Below the pieces are notes generated by a model. That model was not told where the DNA came from. It ran no database searches and saw nothing but the letters and a program-made list of their open reading frames with translations. Made by a program: the position numbers and the translations under genes. A DNA stretch of 64,000 nt. It comes from Hydractinia symbiolongicarpus. Its lineage: Eukaryota; Cnidaria; Hydrozoa; Anthoathecata; Hydractiniidae. The stretch spans positions 9,017,501 through 9,081,500 of the forward strand of contig NC_079880.1 of assembly GCF_029227915.1 (NCBI RefSeq), given 5' to 3'. Positions 1-11,650 of the stretch are shown here, piece after piece (positions within the stretch are counted from its first letter, which is position 1; each line of letters opens with the position of its first letter).

Positions 1-1237
1 TTATAAATGGTTGTTCATAAAGTGGTTGCTCATAAAGTGGTTGTTCATAAAGTGGTTGCTCATAAAGTGGTTGTTCAAAAAGTGGTTGTTCAAAAAGTGG
101 TTGCTCATAAAGTGGTTGCTTATAAATGGTTGTTCATAAAGTGGTTGCTCATAAAGTGGTTGTTCATAAAGTGGTTGTTCATAAAGTGGTTGTTCATAAA
201 GTGGTTGTTCCTAAAGTGGTTGTTCCTAAAGTGGTTGTTCATAAAGTGGTTGTTCATAAAGTGGTTGTTTATAGAGTGGTTGCTCATAAAGTGGTTGTTC
301 ATAAAGTGGTTGTTCATAAAGTCGTTGTTCATAAAGTGGTTGTTCATAAAGTGGTTGCTCATAAAGTGGTTGCTCATAAAGTGGTTGTTCAAAAAGTGGT
401 TGTTCATAAAGTGGTTGTTCATAAAGTGGTTGTTCATAAAGTGGTTGTTCATAAAGTGGTTGTTCATAAAGTGGTTGCTCATAAAGTGGTTGTTCAAAAA
501 GTGGTTGTTCAAAAAGTGGTTGCTCATAAAGTGGTTGCTTATAAATGGTTGTTCATAAAGTCGTTGTTCATAAAGTGGTTGTTCATAAAGTGGTTGCTCA
601 TAAAGTGGTTGCTCATAAAGTGGTTGTTCAAAAAGTGGTTGTTCATAAAGTGGTTGTTCATAAAGTGGTTGTTCATAAAGTGGTTGTTCATAAAGTGGTT
701 GTTCCTAAAGTGGTTTTTCATAAAGTGGTTGTTCCTAAAGTGGTTGTTCATAAAGTGGTTGTTTATAGAGTGGTTGCTCATAAAGTGGTTGTTCATAAAG
801 TGGTTGTTCATAAAGTCGTTGTTCATAAAGTGGTTGTTCATAAAGTGGTTGCTCATAAAGTGGTTGCTCATAAAGTGGTTGTTCAAAAAGTGGTTGTTCA
901 TAAAGTGGTTGCTCATAAAGTGGTTGTTCATAAAGTGGTTGCTCATAAAGTGGTTGTTCAAAAAGTGGTTGTTCAAAAAGTGGTTGCTCATAAAGTGGTT
1001 GCTTATAAATGGTTGTTCAAAAAGTGGTTGCTCATAAAGTGGTTGCTTATAAATGGTTGTTCATAAAGTGGTTGCTCATAAAGTGGTTGTTCATAAGTGG
1101 TTGCTCATAAAGTGGTTGTTCAAAAAGTGGTTGTTCAAAAAGTGGTTGCTCATAAAGTGGTTGCTTATAAATGGTTGTTCATAAAGTGGTTGCTCATAAA
1201 GTGGTTGTTCATAAAGTGGTTGCTTATAAAGTGGTTT
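1..1237. repeat. 15-bp minisatellite with higher-order structure
   Basis: About 80 tandem copies of a 15-bp unit (ATAAAGTGGTTGTTC with C/T, CAT/CAA/CCT variants) fill the left edge and probably continue outside the window. Shortened 14-bp units (GCTTATAAATGG) recur near 1, 119, 539, 1003, 1048 and 1164, and variant blocks such as GTTTATAGAG (near 268 and 762) repeat in order, so larger blocks of roughly 0.4-0.5 kb were themselves duplicated. The open frames across it (VVVHK-type and WLFIK-type repeats) follow from a unit divisible by three without stops and are not taken as genes. Confidence 0.95.
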
Positions 1238-4200
1238 ATCAATGTCATCAATATAATCAACATTCTGATTCTTTCGAAGGTGCAGATTTGGTTTGGTGTC
1301 TTTTGTTACCCATAGGTACGAACAGTGAAAATAGGCACACCCTACAACAACTTTGTAGATGGCTTTTGTGTGTTAAAAGAGGTAAGGTAGCTACATTTCT
1401 GGCTTGTAAGCCAGAGTCAGCAACAAGTTTCCGTAGCCTCTAATACTTTTACAGCGTGATACTTTGCTTACAATTAATATTTGGAACATTTCGACAACAT
1501 TTTCCGCAAAAACGAAAATAAAAAGTAATTGTTTTAACCAGATAGGGTTACGACGGCAGGTTAAACAACTGTTTTTTTTTTTGTTTTGTTTAAACAGAAG
1601 TTTATCATGTAATTTTGAACTTTTACAATAACTTATTCCGTAAAATTTGAAATGTCGGGTAGCCATTTTCGCTATTCTGGATGATGGCCGGAGAAATTTC
1701 GTGTTTTTTTCGTTTAAACTGAAGTTACCATGCAATTTGGAACTTTTACAACACCTTATTTCACAATATTTTAAATGTCGGTTTTGGAACTTTCTTAAGA
1801 ACTTATTGTGCAGATGAGATAAAATATTGAATGATGGTTTTAGCTATCGCCGGGTAACAATAGGAAGTACCCTGTATTTTCATTCAAACCACTGTTAGAA
1901 AATGTTATTTTTTGAATAAGTCTTGCAACGTTAAGTATAGCTGTACTAATCGCTGCACCCAGATGTGTGGAACTGATGTTCAAAGTCAACTTATTAGATT
2001 AATTCATTTTGCTGACAGGATATACCCAAGGATTATTTTCCACGGGTCAACAACTAGTCTCTAATAATATCTGTATACTGTGTGTTCAAAATGGTTGCGC
2101 CACAGCTATATTTTGGACCCTCCATGGAGTAGTTTTATTACACGTGGACAAAAAAAAAGCACGAATACCGATGCCGGAAATATGTACGACCGGCAAATAT
2201 ATGGAAGCGGGAAAATTCGTGGATTCCTTCACAGGTTTACGGCTATTATCCTCCATATCAATAATATCCATAGTCTGTTCGTCTGTCTGTTTGTAGGGCA
2301 ACAGGGTGGTCACAAATTTTAGATTTTAAAAGAATTTGGGAGGTATTGGCATCAAATTTTAGGACAAAACACTAAAAAACTTAAAAAAACGATTCCAAAT
2401 TTTAGGACATTATGCAGGCAAAAAAGAGTAACTAAGAGCTACTAGAGAGGTGTTCATTTTGAGTTGCAGCAACTATGTAATTATAATTCATCATTGCTAT
2501 TAAAAAGATAACATATATGCGTAATAAATATGTTACTATTTTGTGGAAAAAATTTATGCCACCATAAGCAATGTTAGGAAAATTTTTTGGGGTCCAAATT
2601 TTACGTTATATAGGAGATTTTGGGATGTTTTTCATTTTTTGGGTTATGTAGGAGATTTTAGGTGTGGCTACCTTTGGCAAAGTTGAGTCGCATTACGAAA
2701 AACCCCTTCTTTGGTTTATCCCAACGCTGCCTTATATTTAATTACAAAGGGTAACACAAAGCTCAATTATAAAAAAAACACGTTACAATTATTACAAATC
2801 ATGTTTTCTTCTTAAAAATTATCAACTTCAATTTTAATATAAAACATTTGTTACAAAAACGAGAATAAAAAAATTAACTAAATATCTATTAAACATAGAA
2901 TTTTATAAAACTCTCATATCAAACTTTTGCGCGTACTGAATTCTACACATTTGCGTGAAAAAAAATGTATCAGTCAGGTATAATAAAATAATTTAAAAAA
3001 AAAAGGGAAAACACTTCATATAAAAAGGCGATGCGCAAAAATTACCATCTTTGACTCGATTTTTTACGCATGGAAATACAAGCAATAAAACTTTTTCACG
3101 CGAAATTGCACTTAGCTCACTGCGCAAATACGTAAAATAAAATATACTATTACGAAAAAATGATTTTATTAAAGATATTTCAACTTTGCGGAATCTCTTC
3201 TAGACTAATTTTTAAATAAACTATACAAACACGAACAAAACGAAACAGATAATTACTCTCTCAAGCAATGAGAAAGCATGAAAAAAAGTAGAGAATTCTC
3301 CTAATATCTATAGAATTATACAAGAATAACACGTTGGATGTTTAAAAATTATTTGCAGAAAATAAAATTAAGTTGGAATTAAAAAATAAATAAAAATAAC
3401 ACAAAAATGTATTATAAAATCATACAAAATTTTAATATTGATCTGCAAAAAATAAGCATTCTGTAAGCCCAAAAGATTGAGCCCTCAGTAAAGACTCGTT
3501 TCCATTTGATTGCACTTTCCGCGATAAGGAAAAAAAATCAAAGATTTTATCTATGTGCGCATGTGCTAAGAATGCGCTAGAGCGAAAAATGCAGTCAAAT
3601 GGAAATGAACTTTTATAATGAGACTCAAAATACGTGTTAAATGATTATCACAGAGGGAACAGTATCTATAGAATACGAGGGGCAATGGCCATGGTTAATC
3701 CCTGTTCTTGATATTTTTTTATGTGAATCTTAAAGAATTCCAGAGCACCGAAGCATGAAGGCTAGTTCAAATTCATTACAAAACAAATACGTACTTTAGT
3801 ACTAAATCAGACTTTATATCTCTTCGAGCAAGGCCACAAATTAAATAAATAAAAATAAATAAATAAATACAGCCAAAAGCATGCTACAAATAGGACCACA
3901 TCCTGCTGTATATTTCCTTGGAGAAAATTTAATAAAATATTCAGGGTTGCTACTTTTTTTTAAAAGAGTCGAATTTAAGGAGATTTAGGGACTCTTGGTG
4001 ACAATTTTAAAGTTGTTTAAGAACATGACTGTATTTTTATATAAAACAAATTGAGGATATTTAAGAAAATTTTTATATTTTTCCACAGATACTAAGAACA
4101 TCAGAAGATATTCGTATATTCTCCAAAGAAATTTGTTAACATCTATTTTTGAAGGAGATTTGAGCAGATTTGAGAAGACTTTTCTAAATTTATCTTTTAA

Positions 4201-4448
4201 AACTTACCCTGTTTAGGTAATGCCGACTTGTAACTGTCTAAGAAATACTGTCCAATATAAATTCAAATTCCACAGAATAAAACCTGAGAATATACAAATA
4301 CAATCACCTGATAAGCCTTTATTGAAACACACTGACGTATCCAAATATTAAGTTAAGTGTAGCACGATCCTTAAATATTGCGTGTTATTGTTCCTTAAAC
4401 ACTTTATCACAATTCTCAATGGTAAACTAACACCTGCGTACAAGCGCA
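1238..4448. other. intergenic, no gene recognised
   Basis: AT-rich DNA. Two loosely similar stretches (near 1590-1680 and 1700-1800, sharing GTTTAAAC-GAAGTT, TTTGGAACTTTTACAA and AAATGTCGG-type words) suggest a degraded duplicated repeat. The part nearest 4448 is the probable 3' flank of the GPCR gene. Nothing else is supported. Confidence 0.6.
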
Positions 4449-7289
4449 TTACAACTTTGTATTGTTGTGATGACCAGACAATCTTTCATCATCTTCCACA
4501 AACCCACAAGCGCTCCTTATGTCGACATAACTTCCCTGTTCGTATTTTTCATTAACACTTTCATTCGTCACCTTTCGCTCAGCACTGTCAAAATCGCCTG
4601 GCTCTGAATTACAAGATGTATGGCCCTCTCCATCCACTGCTGTTGTGTCAGTTTTGTTACCTACTGACGCTGTACGATTCGACTTGCTACATACACTGTC
4701 TTTCTTTTTCTTTCTATTGCTCGAGCCTGGTTTGATTGGATATTCGTCAACTCCACGTTTAAGACGAACCAATGCAACATAAACTTTCGGTAAAACCAAA
4801 CACGCCATAAAAGTATAACCGAATACATCCATGGTGAATGCCATCACAATAGCTTTGTAGATGCCAACAACGTATTTAAAAGTTGGCAAAAAAGCGACAA
4901 TGATAATACACAAAGCAATACAAGTGAAACTCAGGAATTTGGGCTCATAAAACGAATGCTCCAGGTTTCGTTCACGGAAGGCGCAGAAGGTAGCTATGAT
5001 CAACACGATGCACGGTATGAAGGTGGAAACCAACCTGGCAGCCGTGAATGATACTTCACATTGTTTCCAAATTTCATGAACACCTGCTTGGCGAAACTCT
5101 TGCACTTGCACCTTATCAATATACAACCATGCAACAACCGACGCCAGCTCAATTAGAAGCATCGTAAACAAAAATAACAATTGGGTAACCAACAGATTCC
5201 CTCGGATATATTTCTTAGCTTGCTTTTGCAAATAGCGGATCATGAACTTTGACTTGACTAATAAAACCGATGCGTATGTCATCAGGAGTGCGAAAAACAC
5301 GGAATTTCGAACTTGGCAAAGCACATGTTCAGGCTCAGTGATGTGTAACGGACCATAAACAAAGGTGAGTATAAGCAACACACATGACACTGTAATTAAA
5401 TGCGGTGCCGGCTCGTTAACTCTAACAAGATGCCTCAACTTGATCAATATGACGCATGCTACAATCGTGATCACTATCCCAATTCCGCTGATCACAACAA
5501 TGGACATACCCGCCGGGTCGGATATCTCCAACCATAAGATTGGCGTCACAATACATCTAGTATGTTTCACATCAGTATGTTGGTAATGACCACACGATAC
5601 GCAAGCTTCTGCCATTTTGATAGAGGTGTAGTTGTTGCCAGTGCAGTCCTGACAGCCCCAACAACAATCGGTTTGTCCAACAACAGCCTGCCCAGGAACG
5701 CACTCCTCACTACAACGCGAAGATGGAAATCTCTGTTGCTTTGACGGAGCAAACCACAAAGGCCATTTAATCTTATCTGTACTAAGGGCCAGTCGATCGC
5801 CCTCACGGCCTTTTTGACTCCAGCTGCCAACAGGGACATACTGTAGATTGCCATTTACAATTTGCAAGTTTTCGATTGTGTAAAATGCAAATTTAGGATC
5901 ACCTTTCGAGTCAAAAGATATTTCCATCCCCTGCTGGTTAACAAAGGAGACATTAAACATTTCTTCCGTTAGCTGCTTCATGTTTAACTTCGGAACGGAG
6001 CAAGAAGACTTGTTACGGCATTGCTTTTCTAGCAGTTTAGTGACAGCTATTGACACCGCTGTAACAGCGTCAATTAAATTATCAATGCGTCCGAGACTGT
6101 CACGCAACTTTTCGACAACGTCTTGAACAGAAACTTCACAACCATTTCCTGTAAATGAAGTCTTATTGGTTGATATCCCAGTAGGTTCACAATTAAACTT
6201 ACTGTTTCTCAAATAATTTTTTAGCCACATGTTACAGCTCCACTTGTTCTTGATTTCGTCCTCCATGTAGGTGGTAAAATAACCAAGAGATTGTGATTTT
6301 AAAGAAACAGAGAGTATACCTTCCGTCTGATTGCGTAACGCTTTGTTTAACGTTAACGCAGACGGGTTCCACGCTTCACTGGTCAGCCAAATACGCTTCA
6401 CACCTTGTCGTTTAGCTTCTTCAAGTATCAAATCACCCAAGCCGTTAACATAACAAAACAAAACCACCACAACTGCTTTTTTCCAATTTTTAACTTTCTC
6501 GATAACACTTCTGATCCTCGGCTGCGTTTTCACCGACTGAAATGGTATGTATTCATCATGTGTGATACATATATTACTAGGTTTCGCTTTCTTTTTTAAA
6601 TCGGAAACACCAAGTTTGCCGTAATCATCGTCTGAGCCGATTGCGAACACAAAGTTCCAATTAAACTTCTTGAAAATGTCTAACATGACCAATACTTGAT
6701 TGGTGTCAGACGGGATAGTGCGAAAAAACGACTTATATAAGTCTGTTTTACTTAACAGGCGGCTAGAGGCTGCGTAGCTTACTTGAGGGATGTGATATAA
6801 AGACATCAAACTTGCAAGCGGAATTGACGTGAAACTCATCTGGGTACCTATCACCGCCGTTGCTTCTCTCACGCTTGTTGTGTCCACGAAACGGTCGCAT
6901 TTCAGAAAGTCCGCCCGACACACTGAATTTGGTCGATGTAACGAGACAATTTCAATAGCTCTTGCCATTGTCACTGGTAAATTCTGACAGACATCGTCCA
7001 GCTGCAAACCTAGTTTGGCCCAGCGAGTTAAATTCTTGTTCTCATTTGCCCTATCGATGGCATACTTGATTGCATATGATCTAACCACACCGTCTGGCGA
7101 TACAACGCGACAATTCGAGTTTGGAGTTGACAACGTCATGAGTCCTTGTATAGTATAATTTCCTGTGTGAATGGTTGTCAAACGAGTCTTGCCGTCTTTT
7201 TCTTTGGTGTAAAGTAGATCAGGACAGCTTGATGTTAACACAAGAGAAACTTGAAATATAACCAAATTAGAAATTAAAAGTCCAGACAT
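4449..7289 (-). CDS. class C G-protein-coupled receptor (mGluR/CaSR-like), single exon
   Basis: This 946-residue receptor has all class C parts in order. There is a signal peptide (about residues 1-20), then a Venus-flytrap ligand domain (about 40-515) with the family-typical stretch VIGTQMSFTSIPLASLMSLY and SYAASS (near residue 170). A nine-cysteine (NCD3G) region follows (about 524-580), with CSEEC, CCWGC and CVSCG. Then come seven membrane helices (about 593-841) and a basic, Ser-rich tail. It should sit in the plasma membrane and signal through G proteins. By rough alignment, one Ser that binds the amino-acid backbone in metabotropic glutamate receptors is Phe here, while the nearby Thr is a conservative Ser, so the ligand may not be glutamate. 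No intron interrupts the frame, unlike typical mGluR genes, so the gene may be retroposed or belong to a single-exon cnidarian expansion. The start is the first Met before the signal peptide. Confidence 0.93.
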   Translation of the reverse strand: MSGLLISNLVIFQVSLVLTSSCPDLLYTKEKDGKTRLTTIHTGNYTIQGLMTLSTPNSNCRVVSPDGVVRSYAIKYAIDRANENKNLTRWAKLGLQLDDVCQNLPVTMARAIEIVSLHRPNSVCRADFLKCDRFVDTTSVREATAVIGTQMSFTSIPLASLMSLYHIPQVSYAASSRLLSKTDLYKSFFRTIPSDTNQVLVMLDIFKKFNWNFVFAIGSDDDYGKLGVSDLKKKAKPSNICITHDEYIPFQSVKTQPRIRSVIEKVKNWKKAVVVVLFCYVNGLGDLILEEAKRQGVKRIWLTSEAWNPSALTLNKALRNQTEGILSVSLKSQSLGYFTTYMEDEIKNKWSCNMWLKNYLRNSKFNCEPTGISTNKTSFTGNGCEVSVQDVVEKLRDSLGRIDNLIDAVTAVSIAVTKLLEKQCRNKSSCSVPKLNMKQLTEEMFNVSFVNQQGMEISFDSKGDPKFAFYTIENLQIVNGNLQYVPVGSWSQKGREGDRLALSTDKIKWPLWFAPSKQQRFPSSRCSEECVPGQAVVGQTDCCWGCQDCTGNNYTSIKMAEACVSCGHYQHTDVKHTRCIVTPILWLEISDPAGMSIVVISGIGIVITIVACVILIKLRHLVRVNEPAPHLITVSCVLLILTFVYGPLHITEPEHVLCQVRNSVFFALLMTYASVLLVKSKFMIRYLQKQAKKYIRGNLLVTQLLFLFTMLLIELASVVAWLYIDKVQVQEFRQAGVHEIWKQCEVSFTAARLVSTFIPCIVLIIATFCAFRERNLEHSFYEPKFLSFTCIALCIIIVAFLPTFKYVVGIYKAIVMAFTMDVFGYTFMACLVLPKVYVALVRLKRGVDEYPIKPGSSNRKKKKDSVCSKSNRTASVGNKTDTTAVDGEGHTSCNSEPGDFDSAERKVTNESVNEKYEQGSYVDIRSACGFVEDDERLSGHHNNTKL

Positions 7290-7413
7290 GGTTTCAACTT
7301 TGCACCTAAAGGCAGATGGAACCGGAATTATATTTACAACTTAGATCACATTAATAGAGCCGTGTATTACAAAAAGATGAATTCACAAAAATAAACAAAA
7401 ATAAAAGTGTAAA

Positions 7414-7600
7414 TAAATGCATTGCGACGCGCGAAACTTATTCTTTGATTTAAATGCATTGCGACGCGCGAAACTTATTCTTTGGTTTAAATGCATTGCG
7501 ACGCGCGAAACTTATTCTTTGGTTTAAATGCATTGCGACGCACGAAACTTATTCTTCGGTTTAAATGCATTGCGACGCGCGAAACTTATTATTTGCTTTA
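7414..7600. repeat. 37-bp tandem repeat upstream of the GPCR
   Basis: About five copies of a 37-bp unit beginning AAATGCATTGCGACGCGCGA lie 125-310 bp upstream of the receptor start codon. Copies differ by one to three bases. The CpG-rich core GCGACGCGCGAAAC stands out in AT-rich DNA and could contain repeated regulatory sites, but no known factor site is claimed. Confidence 0.9.
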
Positions 7601-9029
7601 CAGCGAGCAAGCAAATCAGCGACAGAAGTGTTACAGGAAGCTTATATAAACTGATTGACAATATAGCTATACACAATCTAATTGATATGCTTACAAAACA
7701 ATACACAAAACTAAAAAATGTATGGAAAAAATAATTTTTATTTCTCAATTTTACTATCAATTTCCCAATTTTACACAGTAAAAGATGGATTATATAAAAG
7801 AAATCTCTGAGGAGTTAACATAAAAGGTCGTGTGTTGAAACATTATACAGAATTATGTCACCATACAGGATACAGATATAATCATGTAACAACACGGGTT
7901 AATATAATCGTTGCCTATAGTAAATTACTTTCAATTAACTGAAAACTTTTCCCATTTGTAAAAACGTATTACATCATGCACAAGCAAAATTTCGAGAAAC
8001 AGTACAGTCCAACAATAAAGTATTAAAACAGATACAGCAGTTATGCTGATACAAACTGAAAAATGGTTTTTACAAAAACTAAAACTGCCATATGAAAACA
8101 TTTATCTTACCAGCTTGTTTTTAGTTACAAATGATGTATAGCTAACGTCCAACGCTTACACCAAGTTTATATTCATCTCTTAACTGCTTTAAACTTCTTT
8201 AAATTAAAACTAGAATAACAATGTTAAAACTTTATCTATAAAAGAAAGGAAGTACACATAGTTTATTAAGAAATTAATTAAACTTATTTTGCACTGTTTA
8301 CTCAATCTTTGTTTTAGAATTTTAGTAAAAAAAACACATTTACGGCGCAATAACGTTTGTAAATACATTGTGCCCGTGTTCTGTACAATTCCATCCAGTT
8401 TTATGAACAAAAAACCAAGATGTAAAAACAATCTCAGAAGAGAAATGACAAAACAATTATATTCAATCTTAATAAGCCTATACAAATCTAAATCTAAATT
8501 GTTCCCTCAAAGTTAATTCTAACACATAAAATTTGAGCAAGCATATAAAGCATAAATGAATCAGCAAAACACAATACACACTTTAAGTGGGTAATGTAAG
8601 ACACTTAACGACTTCCTCAATATTAAACCTGTCAAAACGATGATGTATGAGAAATTTACAACACGGAATTTAAACATACTCTGGAAACCTAAATGTAAAA
8701 AGGGACAACACAACATTTTGGCAAAAGAGTGACTTTTGAAATTACACTTGCATTAAGTTGGTTTGGCATATTCTGGTCTGCAAAATATTGCATTGTGATT
8801 TTTAGTTAGCTTAACAACCAATGTGTTTATGTCCCATATGCACTTAGCACCAAAATAAAGTAGAATAACAATGAAAAAGATCTATAGAAACATATATATA
8901 TTTTTTATATAGATATATTTTTTCAGAAAATATTTTGCCCCTGACTTCACTGTGTAGAATTTGAAACATCGAGCAAGAAAATGCATAGGATTGTGTATGT
9001 ACTCTCAGGGAGCAGTTAAATAGATATTG
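7601..9029. other. intergenic, nothing recognised
   Basis: AT-rich sequence with only short open frames of no recognisable family. No RNA gene or clear repeat was seen. Confidence 0.55.
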
Positions 9030-9030
9030 A

Positions 9031-9575
9031 AATTTAAAAGGAACCCAAGGTATAAAACGATGTTGGACTTATATTATAGAGCTTAAAAAGTCAGCTAACA
9101 AGTTGTTTTTTTCAAATTTTGTGGGTAAGCTTGTATAAGCCTTATGTTTACCCACAAAATTTGATTGCAAACCAACATGCAGATCCCAAGTTATGAGGTT
9201 GTCAGCAAAAAAATAAGAGGCCTGGGACGAGCAAGCGAGTGTCATTTTGGCAAAAAAAATATGTTAATCAATTAACCTTTATGATATCTATGCATTGATA
9301 AAGTTTGAATGCACACCATTCAAACTTTATCATCATAACAGGTCTAAAATTACTGATGAAAGAAAATGTCCAAATTTGCTATTACTGAAATATATATGAC
9401 ATCATAATTCATGCAGCATAATTAAATCTGAAATTCTTTAAATGTGAATATCTTGAGAACGAAAAGAGCTTTTTAAAAAATTTAAAAAGACTTGTTAGCT
9501 AACTTTTTAAGCTCTTTTATATAACTCCAACATCATTTTATACCTCGGGTTCCCTTTGGAAATTTGCACCATTTT
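9031..9575. mobile_element. foldback/MITE-like element with ~90-bp inverted ends
   Basis: The left arm (about 9031-9120: GGAACCCAAGGTATAAAAC, then GAGCTTAAAAAGTCAGCTAA) reappears inverted at about 9465-9565 (CTTTTTAAGCTC, TTTTATACCTCGGGTTCC). Inside, two smaller perfect hairpins are nested: AAATTTTGTGGGTAA with its complement (about 9116-9165), and TGATAAAGTTTGAATG (9296-9311) with its complement (9317-9332). No coding potential is seen. Exact ends and target duplication could not be fixed. Confidence 0.75.
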
Positions 9576-10124
9576 GGTCCCAGGTGGTCCCTCGTCACCC
9601 ATATAGGAGATGATGTAAGTTATTTCCACCTGTTTCTAAGTTATTTAGCCTTGAACTTGAAAGTGCAATGCAATGACTTATCTTCTCTTATTTATTGTAT
9701 TAAAGTCAATCTGAATACATTGACGTTGTGCTCTAACGCCTAGAAGGTTAAGAAAAAAAGACATACTTTTTTCAGCTCCTTCAAAGAAAATGAACACATC
9801 CACTTTGTCTGTCAGACAGACGGAGACAATAAAAGTGACGTTTATTAAATTTAAAAAATAAAAAAATAATACACTGATAAGGCTCATGCAACTAATATTC
9901 TCCTTTAATTCATTGCACTATTCATTGTCACTCCTGAGATGGTTAAAGTTATTAAAACATCAGAAAAGAAGCTTTCATATTTTGATGTTACGTATAATCC
10001 GTTATAGATACTGTACATTTTTATGCCAAGAAAACTTAAACATCCAACAAATATCCAAACAAATCACTGCTTTAGGTAAATATATAAAGTAAACCTGTAG
10101 GCGACAATAAATTTAATACCTTTT
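9576..10124. other. intergenic, nothing recognised
   Basis: AT-rich sequence without a supported gene. It ends in an ATT-type simple repeat (10130-10155) that forms the tail of the adjacent SINE. Confidence 0.5.
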
Positions 10125-10440
10125 ATCCCTTATTATTATTATTAATATTATTATGATTATTTGAAATTGTTTACAAGGATATCCTCTTCAGTGCCCATTG
10201 GTCCTGCGAAGGGGGTTTTAGTGCATTTAAGACTCCTATATGAGCTATGAAATTCTTGAAAGCACAGCAATTGCTTAACTAGACACACGCCTAAGATATC
10301 AATCCTATTCTCAGGCGGAACGCTAAGCAGAAAGGATAGATTCACACTTTTAAAGTCCCTGACATGACTAAGCCAGGATTAGAATCCAAGACCTCTCACA
10401 CTGGAAGCGAATGCTGTTACACAAGGCTACTAGTTAGTTT
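10125..10440 (-). mobile_element. tRNA-derived SINE, family A, copy 1
   Basis: Read on the minus strand, the head resembles a tRNA promoter: an A-box-like AGCCTTGTGTAACAGC, then a B-box-like GATTCTAATCC. The body contains CCTTTCTGCTTAGCGTTC and GAGAATAGGATTGATATCTTA, and the tail is an (AAT)-rich simple repeat. The same body occurs at 12707-12895 and 34890-35150, which defines a dispersed family. It would be transcribed by RNA polymerase III and moved by a partner LINE. Confidence 0.82.
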
Positions 10441-11515
10441 TGAACGCAGATTATATATATATAAATTTTAACACTCTCACACAGAGTATTGAGGGTGTCT
10501 TGCTTTTGTTTTTCATTTTTCTGATCTTACTTCATTAAAATAACTCTTGTGACCTTTTTACAAACGACCTTCAGAACACAGAGATGCACAAAGTAAATGT
10601 GTATATTTATAATAAGAAAACTTACATAAATATTTATCAAATTTTATCTATATATATGTGTGTAATTTTCAACATGCATGAAAAAGTTACATATAAAACT
10701 TTTGCATATTGCATATTGCATATAACTGTTTACAAAAATTGTCAAAACAATGTCCACCCAATTCTATGGATGACAGCAAACACATATATATATTTATAAA
10801 TTCTTTTCTTATGTTTTCAAAAAGGTATGCACACTAAGCTTAACCTCCATGTGACAGAAGTGGTTTAAAAACTTATTGAATGTTTCACTATTATTTTTTT
10901 TTTGTGAAAAGGTCAATTTAAAAAGAAAAGTGAGTTGCAATCTGAATCAACTGACAAGTGAATTGTATAATAAAAGGTATCACACAGGTTTATATAAGAA
11001 ACTATAGCCATAAATTATCATCCCCCTAGGACCTTTTTCACAAAGGAAGTAGGGGGGGGGGGGGGGGGGGGGGGGTAAGCAGTTCCACAAAGAGGTATCA
11101 TGTCATAAAAATTTAATTCATTAGACATTCAACAAACATATATACATTTTTACCTAAAGTTATTCGTTTAAACCAATGGCTTGAGGAGAAGGAAGATTCT
11201 TGCCTTTTTGTAAAAAAAATCATTGTTATCTTCCTCTAACAATTATACACATAAGGGTGCCAACTGGTCTAACACACTGCAAAGGGGCAGCTCTGGCGAG
11301 TTTTTGAATACAAAACTTTCCTAAACTTCCTGAATTTTCCAAAAATACAAACACAGCATATCCAATTTCATTGATTTTGTTACAAAAAGACAACTGATAA
11401 AATAAACAAGTTGTGAGACTTTTTTAACTACATATATAGATATAGATAGATATCAATGTGCATATTTTACATGGCTAGCCTCACCAATATCAAGGAATAT
11501 GCCCTGTCTATTATT
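10441..11515. other. intergenic with simple repeats
   Basis: AT-rich sequence with short TA microsatellites and a poly(G) tract of about 24 bases (11050-11075). No gene was seen. Confidence 0.55.
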
Positions 11516-11650
11516 TCTAGAAGGGGCCATGGCCTCAATGGAGAGTCCTAGAGTATTTAATGCTCATTTCGAGCTACGCAGACCCAATTAGCCCATACTG
11601 AATCACCGCCAAGGAAAATCAAACTCCCGCACAAAGTGCAAAACACAAAG
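11516..11650 (-). mobile_element. SINE family B, partial copy
   Basis: On the minus strand this matches the body of the element at 18911-19165. Shared words include GAGCTACRCAG, GAGTATTTAATGCTCA, the GGGGCCA...CCT block and TGAATCRC. The tRNA-like head is degenerate. Confidence 0.65.

Noticed and set aside
1-1237. CRISPR array
   Set aside because: Contiguous 15-base units without spacers in an animal genome.
7-1315. Long Val/Lys- and Trp/Leu/Lys-repeat open frames on both strands
   Set aside because: The 15-base unit lacks stops in several frames; no start context, splice or family supports coding.
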